Positions 41,771 through 50,359 of a stretch of 64,000 nucleotides of DNA are shown in pieces. Positions within the stretch are counted from its first letter, which is position 1, and every line of letters starts with the position of its first letter. The position numbers and the translations under genes were made by a program. The stretch is from Falseniella ignava CCUG 37419 (GTDB lineage Bacteria; Bacillota; Bacilli; Lactobacillales; Aerococcaceae): contig NZ_JH932301.1 in the NCBI RefSeq assembly GCF_000301055.1, forward strand, positions 155,959-219,958, written 5' to 3'. The notes beneath the pieces were generated by a model, which saw nothing but the letters and a program-made list of their open reading frames with translations, did no database searches and was not told the DNA's origin.

Positions 41771-43249
41771 ATGGTACAAAAATTTATTTCAATGGAGAAC
41801 ATATGCAAAAACTTTGGTGGTGTAAAAGCTTTAAAAGGAGCCTCATTACAAATAAATAAAGGGGAGGTTCATTGTTTAGCTGGTGAAAATGGAAGTGGTA
41901 AATCAACAATTATTAAAGTTTTATCTGGTGTTCATAAACCAGAAAGTGGAAAAATAATTATTGATGACCAAGAATATACAGAAATGAAACCAAGTGAGGC
42001 TATTAAACAAGGAATACAAATTATTTATCAAGATTTTTCTATATTCCCTAATTTAACGGTTAGAGAAAATTTAGCGCTAAATAAGATATTATTAGACGGG
42101 AAGAAATTAGTAACCAAAAAAGATTTTGATGTTATAGCGAAAGAAGCGATTGCCAAAATAGGATTTGAAGTTGACCTTGACGAACTAGTTGAAAATCTTT
42201 CAGTGGCTGATAAACAACTTGTAGCGATTTCTAGAGCTCTACTGGATGATGCAAAATTAATAGTTATGGATGAACCAACAACAGCTTTGACAAAAAAAGA
42301 AGTTGACAGATTATTTGATATAATCCGCCGACTAGTAGCGGAAGATGTAACGATCCTATTTGTTTCACATAAATTAGATGAAGTGTTTGAAATTTGTGAT
42401 AGAATTACTGTTTTTAGAAATGGTGAAAATGTAATAACACTCCCGATTTCTGATATGACAGAAGAAAAATTTTCATTTTATATGACAGGTCGTGATTTAA
42501 AATATGAACAATCTCACTACGAAAAGAATATTGGAGATACAGTACTTGAGTTAAAAGGACTTACAGGAAAGAACTTTTCGGATATAGATTTCTCTATTAA
42601 AAAAGGAGAAATTGTAGGGATAACTGGTCACTTAGGAAATGGACGCTCTGAATTGACACAGACACTTTTTGGTTTATTACAACCTACTTCAGGAGAGGTA
42701 TATATTGATGGAGAAAAGGTAATAATAGAGAATCCAAAGCGTGCACAGGATTTAGGAATTGCTTTGGTACCTGAAGATCGTTTAACAGAAGGATTATTTT
42801 TACCTATGTCAATAAAAACAAATGCGACTGCTGCTATGATTGATAAATATGCCAATTCATTAGGAATAATAAATAGAAAAAAAGTTATAGAAAAATCAAG
42901 AGAGGCAATAAATCAGTTTTCAATTGCAACAACAGATGAAGATCAAGCAGTAGGAGCTCTTTCAGGGGGTAACCAGCAAAAGGTCTTATTATCTAGATGG
43001 ATAGATACCCAACCGAAAATTTTAATTTTAAATGGGCCAACTGCAGGTGTAGATATTGGAGCGAAGCATGATATATATAAAGTATTAAAAACTCTATCTC
43101 TTGCTGGCGTGGCTATAATTATAGGTTCGGATGATATGCGAGAAATAACACAAAATTGTGACAGAGTAGAAGTGATGACTGATGGAAAAATAATAACGAC
43201 TCTACAAAAAGAGGAATTAACACCAGAAATATTATCAAACTATATGTAG
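41771..43249 (+). CDS. Sugar ABC transporter ATP-binding protein (RbsA-like, double ATPase)
   Basis: A 492-residue protein with two fused ATPase domains. The first has Walker A G-E-N-G-S-G-K-S-T near 37 and Walker B V-M-D-E-P-T-T-A-L near 163. In the second, the degenerate Walker A is G-H-L-G-N-G-R-S-E near 286, with signature L-S-G-G-N-Q-Q-K near 397, as is usual for RbsA. The start at 41771 follows AGAGGTGAGG; the longer frame runs through the terminator. It powers the permeases that follow. Confidence 0.87.
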   Translation: MVQKFISMENICKNFGGVKALKGASLQINKGEVHCLAGENGSGKSTIIKVLSGVHKPESGKIIIDDQEYTEMKPSEAIKQGIQIIYQDFSIFPNLTVRENLALNKILLDGKKLVTKKDFDVIAKEAIAKIGFEVDLDELVENLSVADKQLVAISRALLDDAKLIVMDEPTTALTKKEVDRLFDIIRRLVAEDVTILFVSHKLDEVFEICDRITVFRNGENVITLPISDMTEEKFSFYMTGRDLKYEQSHYEKNIGDTVLELKGLTGKNFSDIDFSIKKGEIVGITGHLGNGRSELTQTLFGLLQPTSGEVYIDGEKVIIENPKRAQDLGIALVPEDRLTEGLFLPMSIKTNATAAMIDKYANSLGIINRKKVIEKSREAINQFSIATTDEDQAVGALSGGNQQKVLLSRWIDTQPKILILNGPTAGVDIGAKHDIYKVLKTLSLAGVAIIIGSDDMREITQNCDRVEVMTDGKIITTLQKEELTPEILSNYM

Positions 43250-43265
43250 AAGGAGCTGATAATAA

Positions 43266-44267
43266 ATGAATATGAAAAGTAAAATGAATAAGTTGTTTTT
43301 TAAGTCAGAGTTTTTCGTGTTTCTGATTATAATTATCTTTGCATTGCTTGTTCAGGTTAGGTCTGGTCAATTTTTTTCAAATACTAATATGATCAATTTG
43401 CTCAGATCAATGACTGTACCGTTAATATATGGTTTATGTGCATATCTAGGTTTTATTAGTACTGGAGCCGATATTTCTTTTCCGCTAATTGCTGCTTTAA
43501 GTACTTATATGGGTACCATATTTGTTACCAATATGGGAATGACGGTGGGAACATTGGGAGCGTTTATTATTTCGATTTTATTTGGTCTTTTATTGGGTTT
43601 TCTAAATGGCTTTTTAATTTCTAACTATGATTTTCCTTCTCTTATTGTGACTCTAGGAACTTCAACAATATTTAGTGGTATTTTATTTGGGGTTTTAAAT
43701 GCGGGACGAGTACTTTTACCTACAGAAATAATGAGTTTCGTTGAAAAACCATTAATCAGTGTTACGAATCCAACTACTAATATTAGTGCAGCTTTGCCCA
43801 AAACATTCATAATTGCATTATTACTGTATTTAGCTGTGTATTTAGTTCTAAATTATACTATTGCTGGAAGAGGAGTTTTTGCAATTGGTGGTGATTCTTC
43901 ATCCGCTGAGCGTGCAGGCTTTAATGTAAAATTGATTCGTACAAGTCTCTTTACAATAAGTGGTGGGATTGCGGCGATTGCAGGTATGTGCTATGCGCTT
44001 GAAACTAAATATTTCTTACCAACAGAATATGTCGGAGGAGAAATGACTGTTATTGCTGCTGTGGTACTAGGCGGTACAAGTATGGCTTCTGGGAAGGGAA
44101 GTTTGACGGGAGTTTTTCTAGGTACTTTGTTACTAACAATGGTATCCAATAGTTTGATGCTTATAGGGGTTCCAATATATTGGCAACGAGCAATTGTTGG
44201 TTTAATAATAGTTGTTGGTACTGCAATATCGGTACTTGACATTTCAAAACTTCGTTTTGCTAAGTGA
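43266..44267 (+). CDS. Sugar ABC transporter permease 1 (RbsC-like)
   Basis: A 333-residue branched-chain/ribose-type permease with about nine hydrophobic segments. F-P-S-L-I-V-T-L-G-T near 119 and the C-terminal V-V-L-G-G-T-S-M-A-S-G-K-G-S-L-T-G-V-F-L-G are signatures. It pairs with a second, different permease gene, so the channel is probably a heterodimer as in LsrCD or RhaPQ-type importers. Confidence 0.86.
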   Translation: MNMKSKMNKLFFKSEFFVFLIIIIFALLVQVRSGQFFSNTNMINLLRSMTVPLIYGLCAYLGFISTGADISFPLIAALSTYMGTIFVTNMGMTVGTLGAFIISILFGLLLGFLNGFLISNYDFPSLIVTLGTSTIFSGILFGVLNAGRVLLPTEIMSFVEKPLISVTNPTTNISAALPKTFIIALLLYLAVYLVLNYTIAGRGVFAIGGDSSSAERAGFNVKLIRTSLFTISGGIAAIAGMCYALETKYFLPTEYVGGEMTVIAAVVLGGTSMASGKGSLTGVFLGTLLLTMVSNSLMLIGVPIYWQRAIVGLIIVVGTAISVLDISKLRFAK

Positions 44268-44282
44268 AAGAGGTGTAATAGT

Positions 44283-45248
44283 ATGAATAAGGGTAAATAT
44301 AATAATCACATATCACGACTAATATTGATTTTAATTGGGATATTGCTACTAGCATTTATCATAAAAGGAGATTCTTTTTATAAGACTACAAATTTTATAT
44401 CTATGCAAAGACAAATGGTTGAATACGGCTTGATGGCTTTGGGTGTATCAGTTGCTATGATTTCAGGTGGAATTGATTTGTCAACTGTTTATATTGCAAA
44501 CCTCAGCGCGATTATAGCTGGATTAATTATGATGAACTATTCGGGAATAACAGGAATCGTTTTAGCTGTGGTCTGTGCTATTGGTATTGGAGTAATTTGT
44601 GGTACTTTAAATGGGGTATTAGTGTCTAAAATCAATATTCCTCCAATGCTTGCTACTTTAGGTACAATGCAATTGTTCATGGGAATAGCGATTATAATAA
44701 CAGCAGGACGAGGTTTAAGCGGCGTTTCTGACATATTTCCAGTCATTAGCAAAGTAACTTTATTTAATTTTATTCCATTATCATTTGTTATCTATTTATT
44801 TCTAGTAGCTTTAATAGCTTATATTTTTGATCGCACAACCTTTGGTTTGAAGGTATATTCTGTTGGAACTAATAGTTTGGCATCAAGATATACAGGGTAT
44901 AATGTATCTAAAATTCTAATAAAAACTTATCTTATCTCAGGTATTTTGTCATCAGTAGCAGGATTAATTAGTTTATCTAGGATTAATTCAGCTAAAGCAG
45001 ACTTCGGATCCAGCTATACAATGCAAACAATTTTGATAGCAGTATTAGGAGGATTAAACCCTAATGGAGGATCAGGTAAAATATTAGGAGTATTTCTCGC
45101 TACAATTATAGTCCAAGTACTATCATCATTACTTAATTTATTCCCTAATATCAATAATTTTTACAGAGATTTAATATGGGGAGGGGCCTTAATTTTCGTA
45201 CTTCTTTTAAATTACTATGTAGATAATAAAAAAAGAAGGAGCTCATAA
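44283..45248 (+). CDS. Sugar ABC transporter permease 2 (RbsC-like)
   Basis: A 321-residue permease of the same family as its neighbour, with about nine hydrophobic segments. I-P-P-M-L-A-T-L-G-T near 119 and V-L-G-G-L-N-P-N-G-G-S-G-K near 260 are the signatures. It lies 15 bp after permease 1, with an AAAGAGGTG site, and is abutted by the kinase gene. Confidence 0.86.
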   Translation: MNKGKYNNHISRLILILIGILLLAFIIKGDSFYKTTNFISMQRQMVEYGLMALGVSVAMISGGIDLSTVYIANLSAIIAGLIMMNYSGITGIVLAVVCAIGIGVICGTLNGVLVSKINIPPMLATLGTMQLFMGIAIIITAGRGLSGVSDIFPVISKVTLFNFIPLSFVIYLFLVALIAYIFDRTTFGLKVYSVGTNSLASRYTGYNVSKILIKTYLISGILSSVAGLISLSRINSAKADFGSSYTMQTILIAVLGGLNPNGGSGKILGVFLATIIVQVLSSLLNLFPNINNFYRDLIWGGALIFVLLLNYYVDNKKRRSS

Positions 45249-46178
45249 ATGAAAAAAATTGTAGTGATAGGAAGTATAAATATTGATTTATTTATTTATG
45301 GAATAGAAAGGATACCGAGATTAAACGAGGCAGTATTAGGAGAATCATATGAATACGGATATGGTGGAAAAGCAGCTAATCAAGCTATAGCATTGAATAA
45401 AATGGATATAAAAACATACTTGATTGGTTCTGTTGGAAAAGATGAATACGGCAGTAACTATCTGAATTACTTAGATGGATTAAATATAAACACTGACCAC
45501 CTAAAAGTAGTTGAAAAAGAGAAAACAGGAACTGCAGTAATAAACATTATGAATAATGGAGAATATTTTTCAACGACTATCCCTGGAGCTAACCACTATG
45601 TAGACGTAAGTGAGTTAGAAAAAATAATTACTGAAATAAATCCTGATTTTGTATTGATTCAATTTGAAATTTTAAAAGAAACTATATATTCAATTGCTGA
45701 AATCTGTAATTCTATGAATGTAAAATTAGTAGTAGATGCAGGTCCACCTTTACCTGGACTAGATTTAAATAAATTAGGAAAGATATTTATACTGTCACCT
45801 AATCAAAGTGAAGCAGAATTTTTAACCGGAATAAAAATTGAATCAGAACAATCGATTTATGAAACCGCGCTAACCCTTTATGAAAATAGCAATTCAGAAT
45901 ATATCCTATTAAAATTAGGGGAACAAGGTTCCTATCTATATGATGGACAAAAAGGTGAGTTGTTCCCGTCATATAAGGTGAATGCGGTTGATACCACTGC
46001 CGCAGGCGATACTTTTATAGCGAGTTTTCTTAAGAGATATTTAGAAACGCAAGATATACCTAAATCAATTGATTTTGCATCATACGCATCCTCGATTTGT
46101 GTAACGAAAAAAGGAGCTGCTGAATCAATACCTTCCTATAAAGAGGTTATGGACGGATACCAAAAAATGGAGGAATAG
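45249..46178 (+). CDS. PfkB-family carbohydrate kinase (ribokinase-like)
   Basis: A 309-residue ribokinase-fold kinase. The substrate motif is G-Y-G-G-K-A-A-N-Q-A near 36, and the catalytic base motif D-T-T-A-A-G-D-T-F near 250 (usually G-A-G-D; here A-A-G-D). It should phosphorylate the imported sugar on its terminal hydroxyl. The next genes (RpiB, AlsE-like) fit D-allose or D-ribose as substrate. E. coli uses a ROK kinase (AlsK) for allose, so this would be a non-orthologous replacement if allose is correct. Confidence 0.84.
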   Translation: MKKIVVIGSINIDLFIYGIERIPRLNEAVLGESYEYGYGGKAANQAIALNKMDIKTYLIGSVGKDEYGSNYLNYLDGLNINTDHLKVVEKEKTGTAVINIMNNGEYFSTTIPGANHYVDVSELEKIITEINPDFVLIQFEILKETIYSIAEICNSMNVKLVVDAGPPLPGLDLNKLGKIFILSPNQSEAEFLTGIKIESEQSIYETALTLYENSNSEYILLKLGEQGSYLYDGQKGELFPSYKVNAVDTTAAGDTFIASFLKRYLETQDIPKSIDFASYASSICVTKKGAAESIPSYKEVMDGYQKMEE

Positions 46179-46181
46179 AAA

Positions 46182-46628
46182 ATGGGAAAAAAGATTGCCA
46201 TAGGAAATGACCATGGTGGATACGAACTTAAAAATCAAATAGTGACATTCTTGAAGGAAAATGGCTATGAAGTCCTTGATTTTGGTTGTCATTCGCCCGA
46301 GAGTGTAGATTTTCCAGGGTATATAAAAAAAGTTACAGACTCTATTCAAAATCAAACAGCAAATAAAGGCATTATTATATGTGGCACAGGAATTGGTGTT
46401 TCAATAGCTGCTAATCGAAATCCAGGAATCCGGGCGGCATTATGTACTAATGAGTACATGGCTAGAAAATCAAGAGAACACAATGATGCGAATATATTAG
46501 CTTTAGGAGCAAGAGTTGTTGGAACAGATTTAGCACTTAGTATTATTAAAGCTTTTTTAGATACAGATTTTACTTCTGAAAGTAGACACGTTAGACGTAT
46601 GAATAAGATGGAAGAATTAAACAAGTAA
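46182..46628 (+). CDS. rpiB: RpiB/AlsB-type sugar-phosphate isomerase
   Basis: A 148-residue isomerase. I-A-I-G-N-D-H-G-G-Y near 5-14 and the catalytic cysteine in I-I-C-G-T-G-I-G near 66 are diagnostic. S-R-E-H-N-D-A-N near 98 and the C-terminal R-H-V-R-R-M are also typical. RpiB enzymes interconvert ribose 5-phosphate and ribulose 5-phosphate; several also handle allose 6-phosphate to allulose 6-phosphate. The adjacent AlsE-like epimerase favours the latter. Confidence 0.87.
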   Translation: MGKKIAIGNDHGGYELKNQIVTFLKENGYEVLDFGCHSPESVDFPGYIKKVTDSIQNQTANKGIIICGTGIGVSIAANRNPGIRAALCTNEYMARKSREHNDANILALGARVVGTDLALSIIKAFLDTDFTSESRHVRRMNKMEELNK

Positions 46629-46645
46629 TATAAAAGGTGATGATA

Positions 46646-47323
46646 ATGGAATATAAAATGTCTGCTTCTCTAATGTGTATGGATTTTTTAGATTTTAAAC
46701 AACAATTAGAGATTTTAGATAAATATATGGATCTATTTCATATTGATATTATTGATGGAGTGTACAGTAAGAACTTGTCTCTATCACCGACACTAATGGA
46801 ATATTTTAATAAAGTGATCACAAAGCCTATGGATGTTCACTTGGCTACTCTATATCCGGAGGATTGGATAGAGTTATCTGCAAAAGCAGGGGCAAAGTAT
46901 ATTTCATTACAATATGACGTGATTCAAAATCAAGCATTCAGATTATTTCAAAAAATTAGAGATTATAATTGTTTGCCAGGACTAGTAATAAATCCTGCCA
47001 TAACTGTTGAACAATCATTTAACTGTTTATCAAAGATTGATTTATTGACTATAATGATGGTGGATCCCGGATTTCCAGGACAAAAATTTGTGTATGAAAG
47101 TTTAAAAAATATAGAGGAAGCAGCAAACGTACGTGAAAAAAATAATTTTTCATATAAAATCCAAGTGGATGGATCAGTGAATCAGAACACATATAAGTCA
47201 CTAATTGACGCTGGAGCAGATATTTTTGTGTTGGGTTCTTCTGGATTATTTAACTTAGATCAAGATATAAACAATGCTTGTGAAATTCAAAAAAAGGACT
47301 TCTTAAATGCTATTAAAAAGTGA
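46646..47323 (+). CDS. alsE: D-allulose-6-phosphate 3-epimerase-like (AlsE) protein
   Basis: A 225-residue ribulose-phosphate-epimerase-fold protein. It is closer to E. coli AlsE than to Rpe: S-L-M-C-M-D near 8, L-S-L-S-P near 47, Q-A-F-R-L-F near 97, V-D-P-G-F-P-G-Q near 138 and the N-Q-N-T-Y region near 174 match AlsE from memory. Metal/catalytic residues H-I-D-I-I-D and V-D-G-S are present. Start options are 46640 and 46646; 46646 fits the AAAGGTG site best. It would yield fructose 6-phosphate from allulose 6-phosphate. Confidence 0.75.
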   Translation: MEYKMSASLMCMDFLDFKQQLEILDKYMDLFHIDIIDGVYSKNLSLSPTLMEYFNKVITKPMDVHLATLYPEDWIELSAKAGAKYISLQYDVIQNQAFRLFQKIRDYNCLPGLVINPAITVEQSFNCLSKIDLLTIMMVDPGFPGQKFVYESLKNIEEAANVREKNNFSYKIQVDGSVNQNTYKSLIDAGADIFVLGSSGLFNLDQDINNACEIQKKDFLNAIKK

Positions 47324-47933
47324 TACCAAAAAAAATATTGAAAATGTTATTAGAGTTCATACTGAAAATATAAAAATGTTATTAACAGATGATGTAAATA
47401 TGCAATCAAATAAATTAGTAAAATTAATTCAAAATAATTCTGGGTTTATTTTTTGCTTGGGTTCAGGGACATCAAGTATTCTAGCGCAAAAAGTTGTCCA
47501 TTCTTTAAATTGTATTGAATATAGTAGTGTATATTTATCATCTTCGCGCACATTACACGGAGGAATTGGCTGTATCAAGGAAAAAGATTTAGTATTGTTT
47601 TTTTCTCGAGGGGGAGAAACACAAGAATTGATAAAAGCAGCCCAGATTTTAAAAGAGAAAAAAGTCGAGCTAGTAGTTATTACTGAAAATGAAGATTCTA
47701 CACTTGCATCTATATGCCAAGAAGTAATTTTGCTTCCAAAAAGTGAAGAAATAGATAGAGATAATCTCTTAGCCACTGGAAGTTTTGTAATGACATGTGT
47801 TTTTATGGATACCACTATAAATATGCTTGCTGAGTTATCAGGCTTTAATAAAAGCTCATTTAAAAAGAATCACCCCGGAGGTTTTGTCGGGCTAAAACTG
47901 AATCAAATGGATGAGGAGGATAAAAATGAGTAA
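47307..47933 (+). CDS. SIS-domain sugar-phosphate isomerase (KpsF/GutQ-like, no CBS)
   Basis: A 208-residue single SIS domain. G-S-G-T-S-S near 51, F-F-S-R-G-G-E-T near 93 and the closing N-H-P-G-G near 190 are hallmarks of arabinose-5-phosphate isomerases such as KpsF and GutQ, but the CBS domains of those proteins are absent. It may interconvert arabinose 5-phosphate and ribulose 5-phosphate, or another aldose/ketose phosphate. Its start lies within the AlsE-like gene with only a weak site, suggesting coupling. Confidence 0.72.
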   Translation: MLLKSDTKKNIENVIRVHTENIKMLLTDDVNMQSNKLVKLIQNNSGFIFCLGSGTSSILAQKVVHSLNCIEYSSVYLSSSRTLHGGIGCIKEKDLVLFFSRGGETQELIKAAQILKEKKVELVVITENEDSTLASICQEVILLPKSEEIDRDNLLATGSFVMTCVFMDTTINMLAELSGFNKSSFKKNHPGGFVGLKLNQMDEEDKNE

Positions 47934-49626
47934 ATACACGATAGGGATTGATTTTGGGACATTATCAGGTCGCGCAGTACTAATAAGAATTAGTGATGGA
48001 AAACAAATATCTTCTGCAGAAATGAAGTATCCTCATGGTGTTATGGATGAAACATTACCTGATGGACAACTTTTACCAATTGACTGGGCTTTACAACACC
48101 CTCAAGATTATTTAGATGTTCTTGAATATACTTTCAAAAAAGTTATTTGTGATTCTGCGGTTAATCCAAGTGATATTATTGGGATAGGTGTGGACTTTAC
48201 AGCTTGCACAATATTACCAGTTAAAAAAGATGGGACGCCACTTTGTTTTTTAGATGAATTTAAAAATAATAGGAATGCGTACGTTAAATTATGGAAACAT
48301 CACTCTGCTCAAGATAAAGCCGATATTATTAATGAGTTAGCTAATAAAGACAATGAATTATGGGTAAAAAGGTTTGGAGGTAAAATTTCCTCGGAATGGT
48401 TAATTCCAAAGGTGTGGCAAACGTTAGAAGAGGCACCTGAAGTATATGATGCAGCGGATTATTTTATCGAGGGTGGAGATTGGATAGTGTGGCAATTGAC
48501 AGGGAATCACACTAGAAACGCTTGTACTGCAGGTTTTAAAGCTAATTGGCATAAGGGAGAAGGTTATCCTCCAATTGAGTTTCTAAATAAATTAGATCCT
48601 AGACTTAATGAATTGGTGACACATAAAATAAATATGCCTATTTCAAGTGTTGGAGAAAAGGCAGGGGGACTAACTGAGAATTTAAGTAGAAAAACGGGTC
48701 TTCAAACGGGAACATCAGTTGCAGTAGCCCATGCTGATGCACACGTAGCTTTTCCAGGTGTAAAGATAACTAAGCCAGGGGTGATGCTAGATATCATTGG
48801 AACGTCAAGCTGTCATTTAATTATGGATGAAGAAGAATATCTAATCCCAGGAATTAGTGGTGTAGTTGCGGATGGTATTATACCAGGATACTATAGTTAT
48901 GAAGCAGGACAAAATGGAGTGGGCGATACATTTCACTGGTTCACAAGTAGAATGATTAACGAATCATATATTAATGAGTCAAAAGAAAGAGAAATTTCTA
49001 TTCACGATTTATTAATAGAAAAAGCAAAAAAACTAGAACCTGGTGAATCAGGATTAGTAATGCTAGAGTGGCTTAACGGTAATAGATCAACATTGAATGA
49101 TTCGAATTTATCAGGGTTGATAGTAGGATTGAATATTAGTACAACACCTGAAGAAATATATTTAGCTATCTGTGAAGCAACAGCTTTTGGAACAAAAGTA
49201 ATAGTGGATAATTTTGTGGATAATGGTGTGAAAGTGAACGAATTTGTTGCCTCTGGGGGCATCGCTAATAAAAATCCATTTTTAATGCAGATATATGCTG
49301 ACGTATTGAATATGCCAATCAAAATAGGTGGTAGCACGCAAGGACCAGCACATTCTAGTGCAATTTTTGCGGCTGTTGCAGCAGGAAAAAATAACGGAGG
49401 ATATGATAGTATAGTAGAAGCTAGTGAAAAAATGGGTACAGAATATAGCGCAGTGTACCATCCTAATCCTGAAAAAGTTCAAAAATACGAAACTCTTTAT
49501 TCAATTTATAAAGAGCTCTACGATATCTTTGGTAGAGAGAATAAAATAATGAATGAACTAAAAGAAATTAGGCTTAGAGAAAAGAAAGCAAAAGATTTAA
49601 CTAGTGAGGTCAAGGATAATGAATAA
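47926..49626 (+). CDS. AraB-like ribulokinase (FGGY family)
   Basis: A 566-residue FGGY carbohydrate kinase of the ribulokinase group. I-G-I-D-F-G-T-L-S-G-R-A near 5-16 and G-V-D-F-T-A-C-T near 87 are typical. G-G-D-W-I-V-W-Q-L-T-G near 185 and F-V-A-S-G-G-I-A-N-K near 440 are family signatures. The start at 47926 follows GAGGAGG. No AraA or AraD is present; the next gene is a pentulose/hexulose 3-epimerase. Its substrate may therefore be D-ribulose or another 2-ketose rather than L-ribulose in an arabinose pathway. Confidence 0.84.
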   Translation: MSKYTIGIDFGTLSGRAVLIRISDGKQISSAEMKYPHGVMDETLPDGQLLPIDWALQHPQDYLDVLEYTFKKVICDSAVNPSDIIGIGVDFTACTILPVKKDGTPLCFLDEFKNNRNAYVKLWKHHSAQDKADIINELANKDNELWVKRFGGKISSEWLIPKVWQTLEEAPEVYDAADYFIEGGDWIVWQLTGNHTRNACTAGFKANWHKGEGYPPIEFLNKLDPRLNELVTHKINMPISSVGEKAGGLTENLSRKTGLQTGTSVAVAHADAHVAFPGVKITKPGVMLDIIGTSSCHLIMDEEEYLIPGISGVVADGIIPGYYSYEAGQNGVGDTFHWFTSRMINESYINESKEREISIHDLLIEKAKKLEPGESGLVMLEWLNGNRSTLNDSNLSGLIVGLNISTTPEEIYLAICEATAFGTKVIVDNFVDNGVKVNEFVASGGIANKNPFLMQIYADVLNMPIKIGGSTQGPAHSSAIFAAVAAGKNNGGYDSIVEASEKMGTEYSAVYHPNPEKVQKYETLYSIYKELYDIFGRENKIMNELKEIRLREKKAKDLTSEVKDNE

Positions 49627-50272
49627 AATATATCTGTGTCCATCTATGATGTGTGCAAATTTTGATGACTTAAAAAGTGAAGTAAATAAATTAGATTTAG
49701 CGGGTGTAGATATATTTCATATTGATATAATGGACGGAACTTTCGTGCCCAACTTTGCAATGGGAATAGGAGATATAGAGGCTGTAAGACGAAATACAAC
49801 GAAGCCATTAGATGTTCACTTAATGGTTTCAAATCCTGGACGATATATCGATTTATTTTTGAACATGGGTGTAGATATTATTTATGTTCATCCTGAGTCA
49901 GATCCGTATATTGTTAGAACTATACAAAAGATTAAGCAAAGTGGGGTTAAAGTTGGTATTGCTCTTAATCCTGAAACTAGCATAGAAAGTGTGCAGTATT
50001 TATTGCCAATGGTTGATATAGTCTTAATAATGACAGTTCCACCTGGTTTTTCAGGTCAGAAGTATTTAAATTATATTGATGAAAAGATAAAATATGTTGC
50101 TAAGTATAAGGCAAAACATGATTTTAAAATTTTTGTTGATGGAGCAATTTCCGCAAATAAAATTAAGACATTAAGAAAAATAGGTGTAGACGGCTTTGTA
50201 TTAGGTACATCAGCCTTGTTCAATAAAGAGGAAGATTATTCGGAATTAATTGAACAATATAGAAAGTATTAA
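49619..50272 (+). CDS. Ribulose-phosphate 3-epimerase family protein
   Basis: A 217-residue epimerase barrel. H-I-D-I-M-D-G-T-F-V-P near 36, D-V-H-L-M-V near 66, P-G-F-S-G-Q-K near 141 and F-V-D-G-A near 174 carry the metal-binding and catalytic Asp/His residues. It overlaps the end of the kinase gene by 8 bp and closes the operon. It probably epimerises the ketose 5-phosphate made by the upstream kinase. The S-M-M-C-A-N start makes the AlsE subgroup also possible. Confidence 0.82.
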   Translation: MNKIYLCPSMMCANFDDLKSEVNKLDLAGVDIFHIDIMDGTFVPNFAMGIGDIEAVRRNTTKPLDVHLMVSNPGRYIDLFLNMGVDIIYVHPESDPYIVRTIQKIKQSGVKVGIALNPETSIESVQYLLPMVDIVLIMTVPPGFSGQKYLNYIDEKIKYVAKYKAKHDFKIFVDGAISANKIKTLRKIGVDGFVLGTSALFNKEEDYSELIEQYRKY

Positions 50273-50351
50273 TCTATTACTCTGAATTTTTTGCTAGTTT
50301 TTAGAATTTTATTTAATAATAATGTTTATGTTTAGCAAAAAGTTATTACGA

Positions 50352-50359
50352 AGCGGATC
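50352..50359 (+). repeat. Left 8-bp target-site duplication of the IS256-type element
   Basis: AGCGGATC directly abuts the left end and recurs exactly at the right end (51685-51692). Confidence 0.85.
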
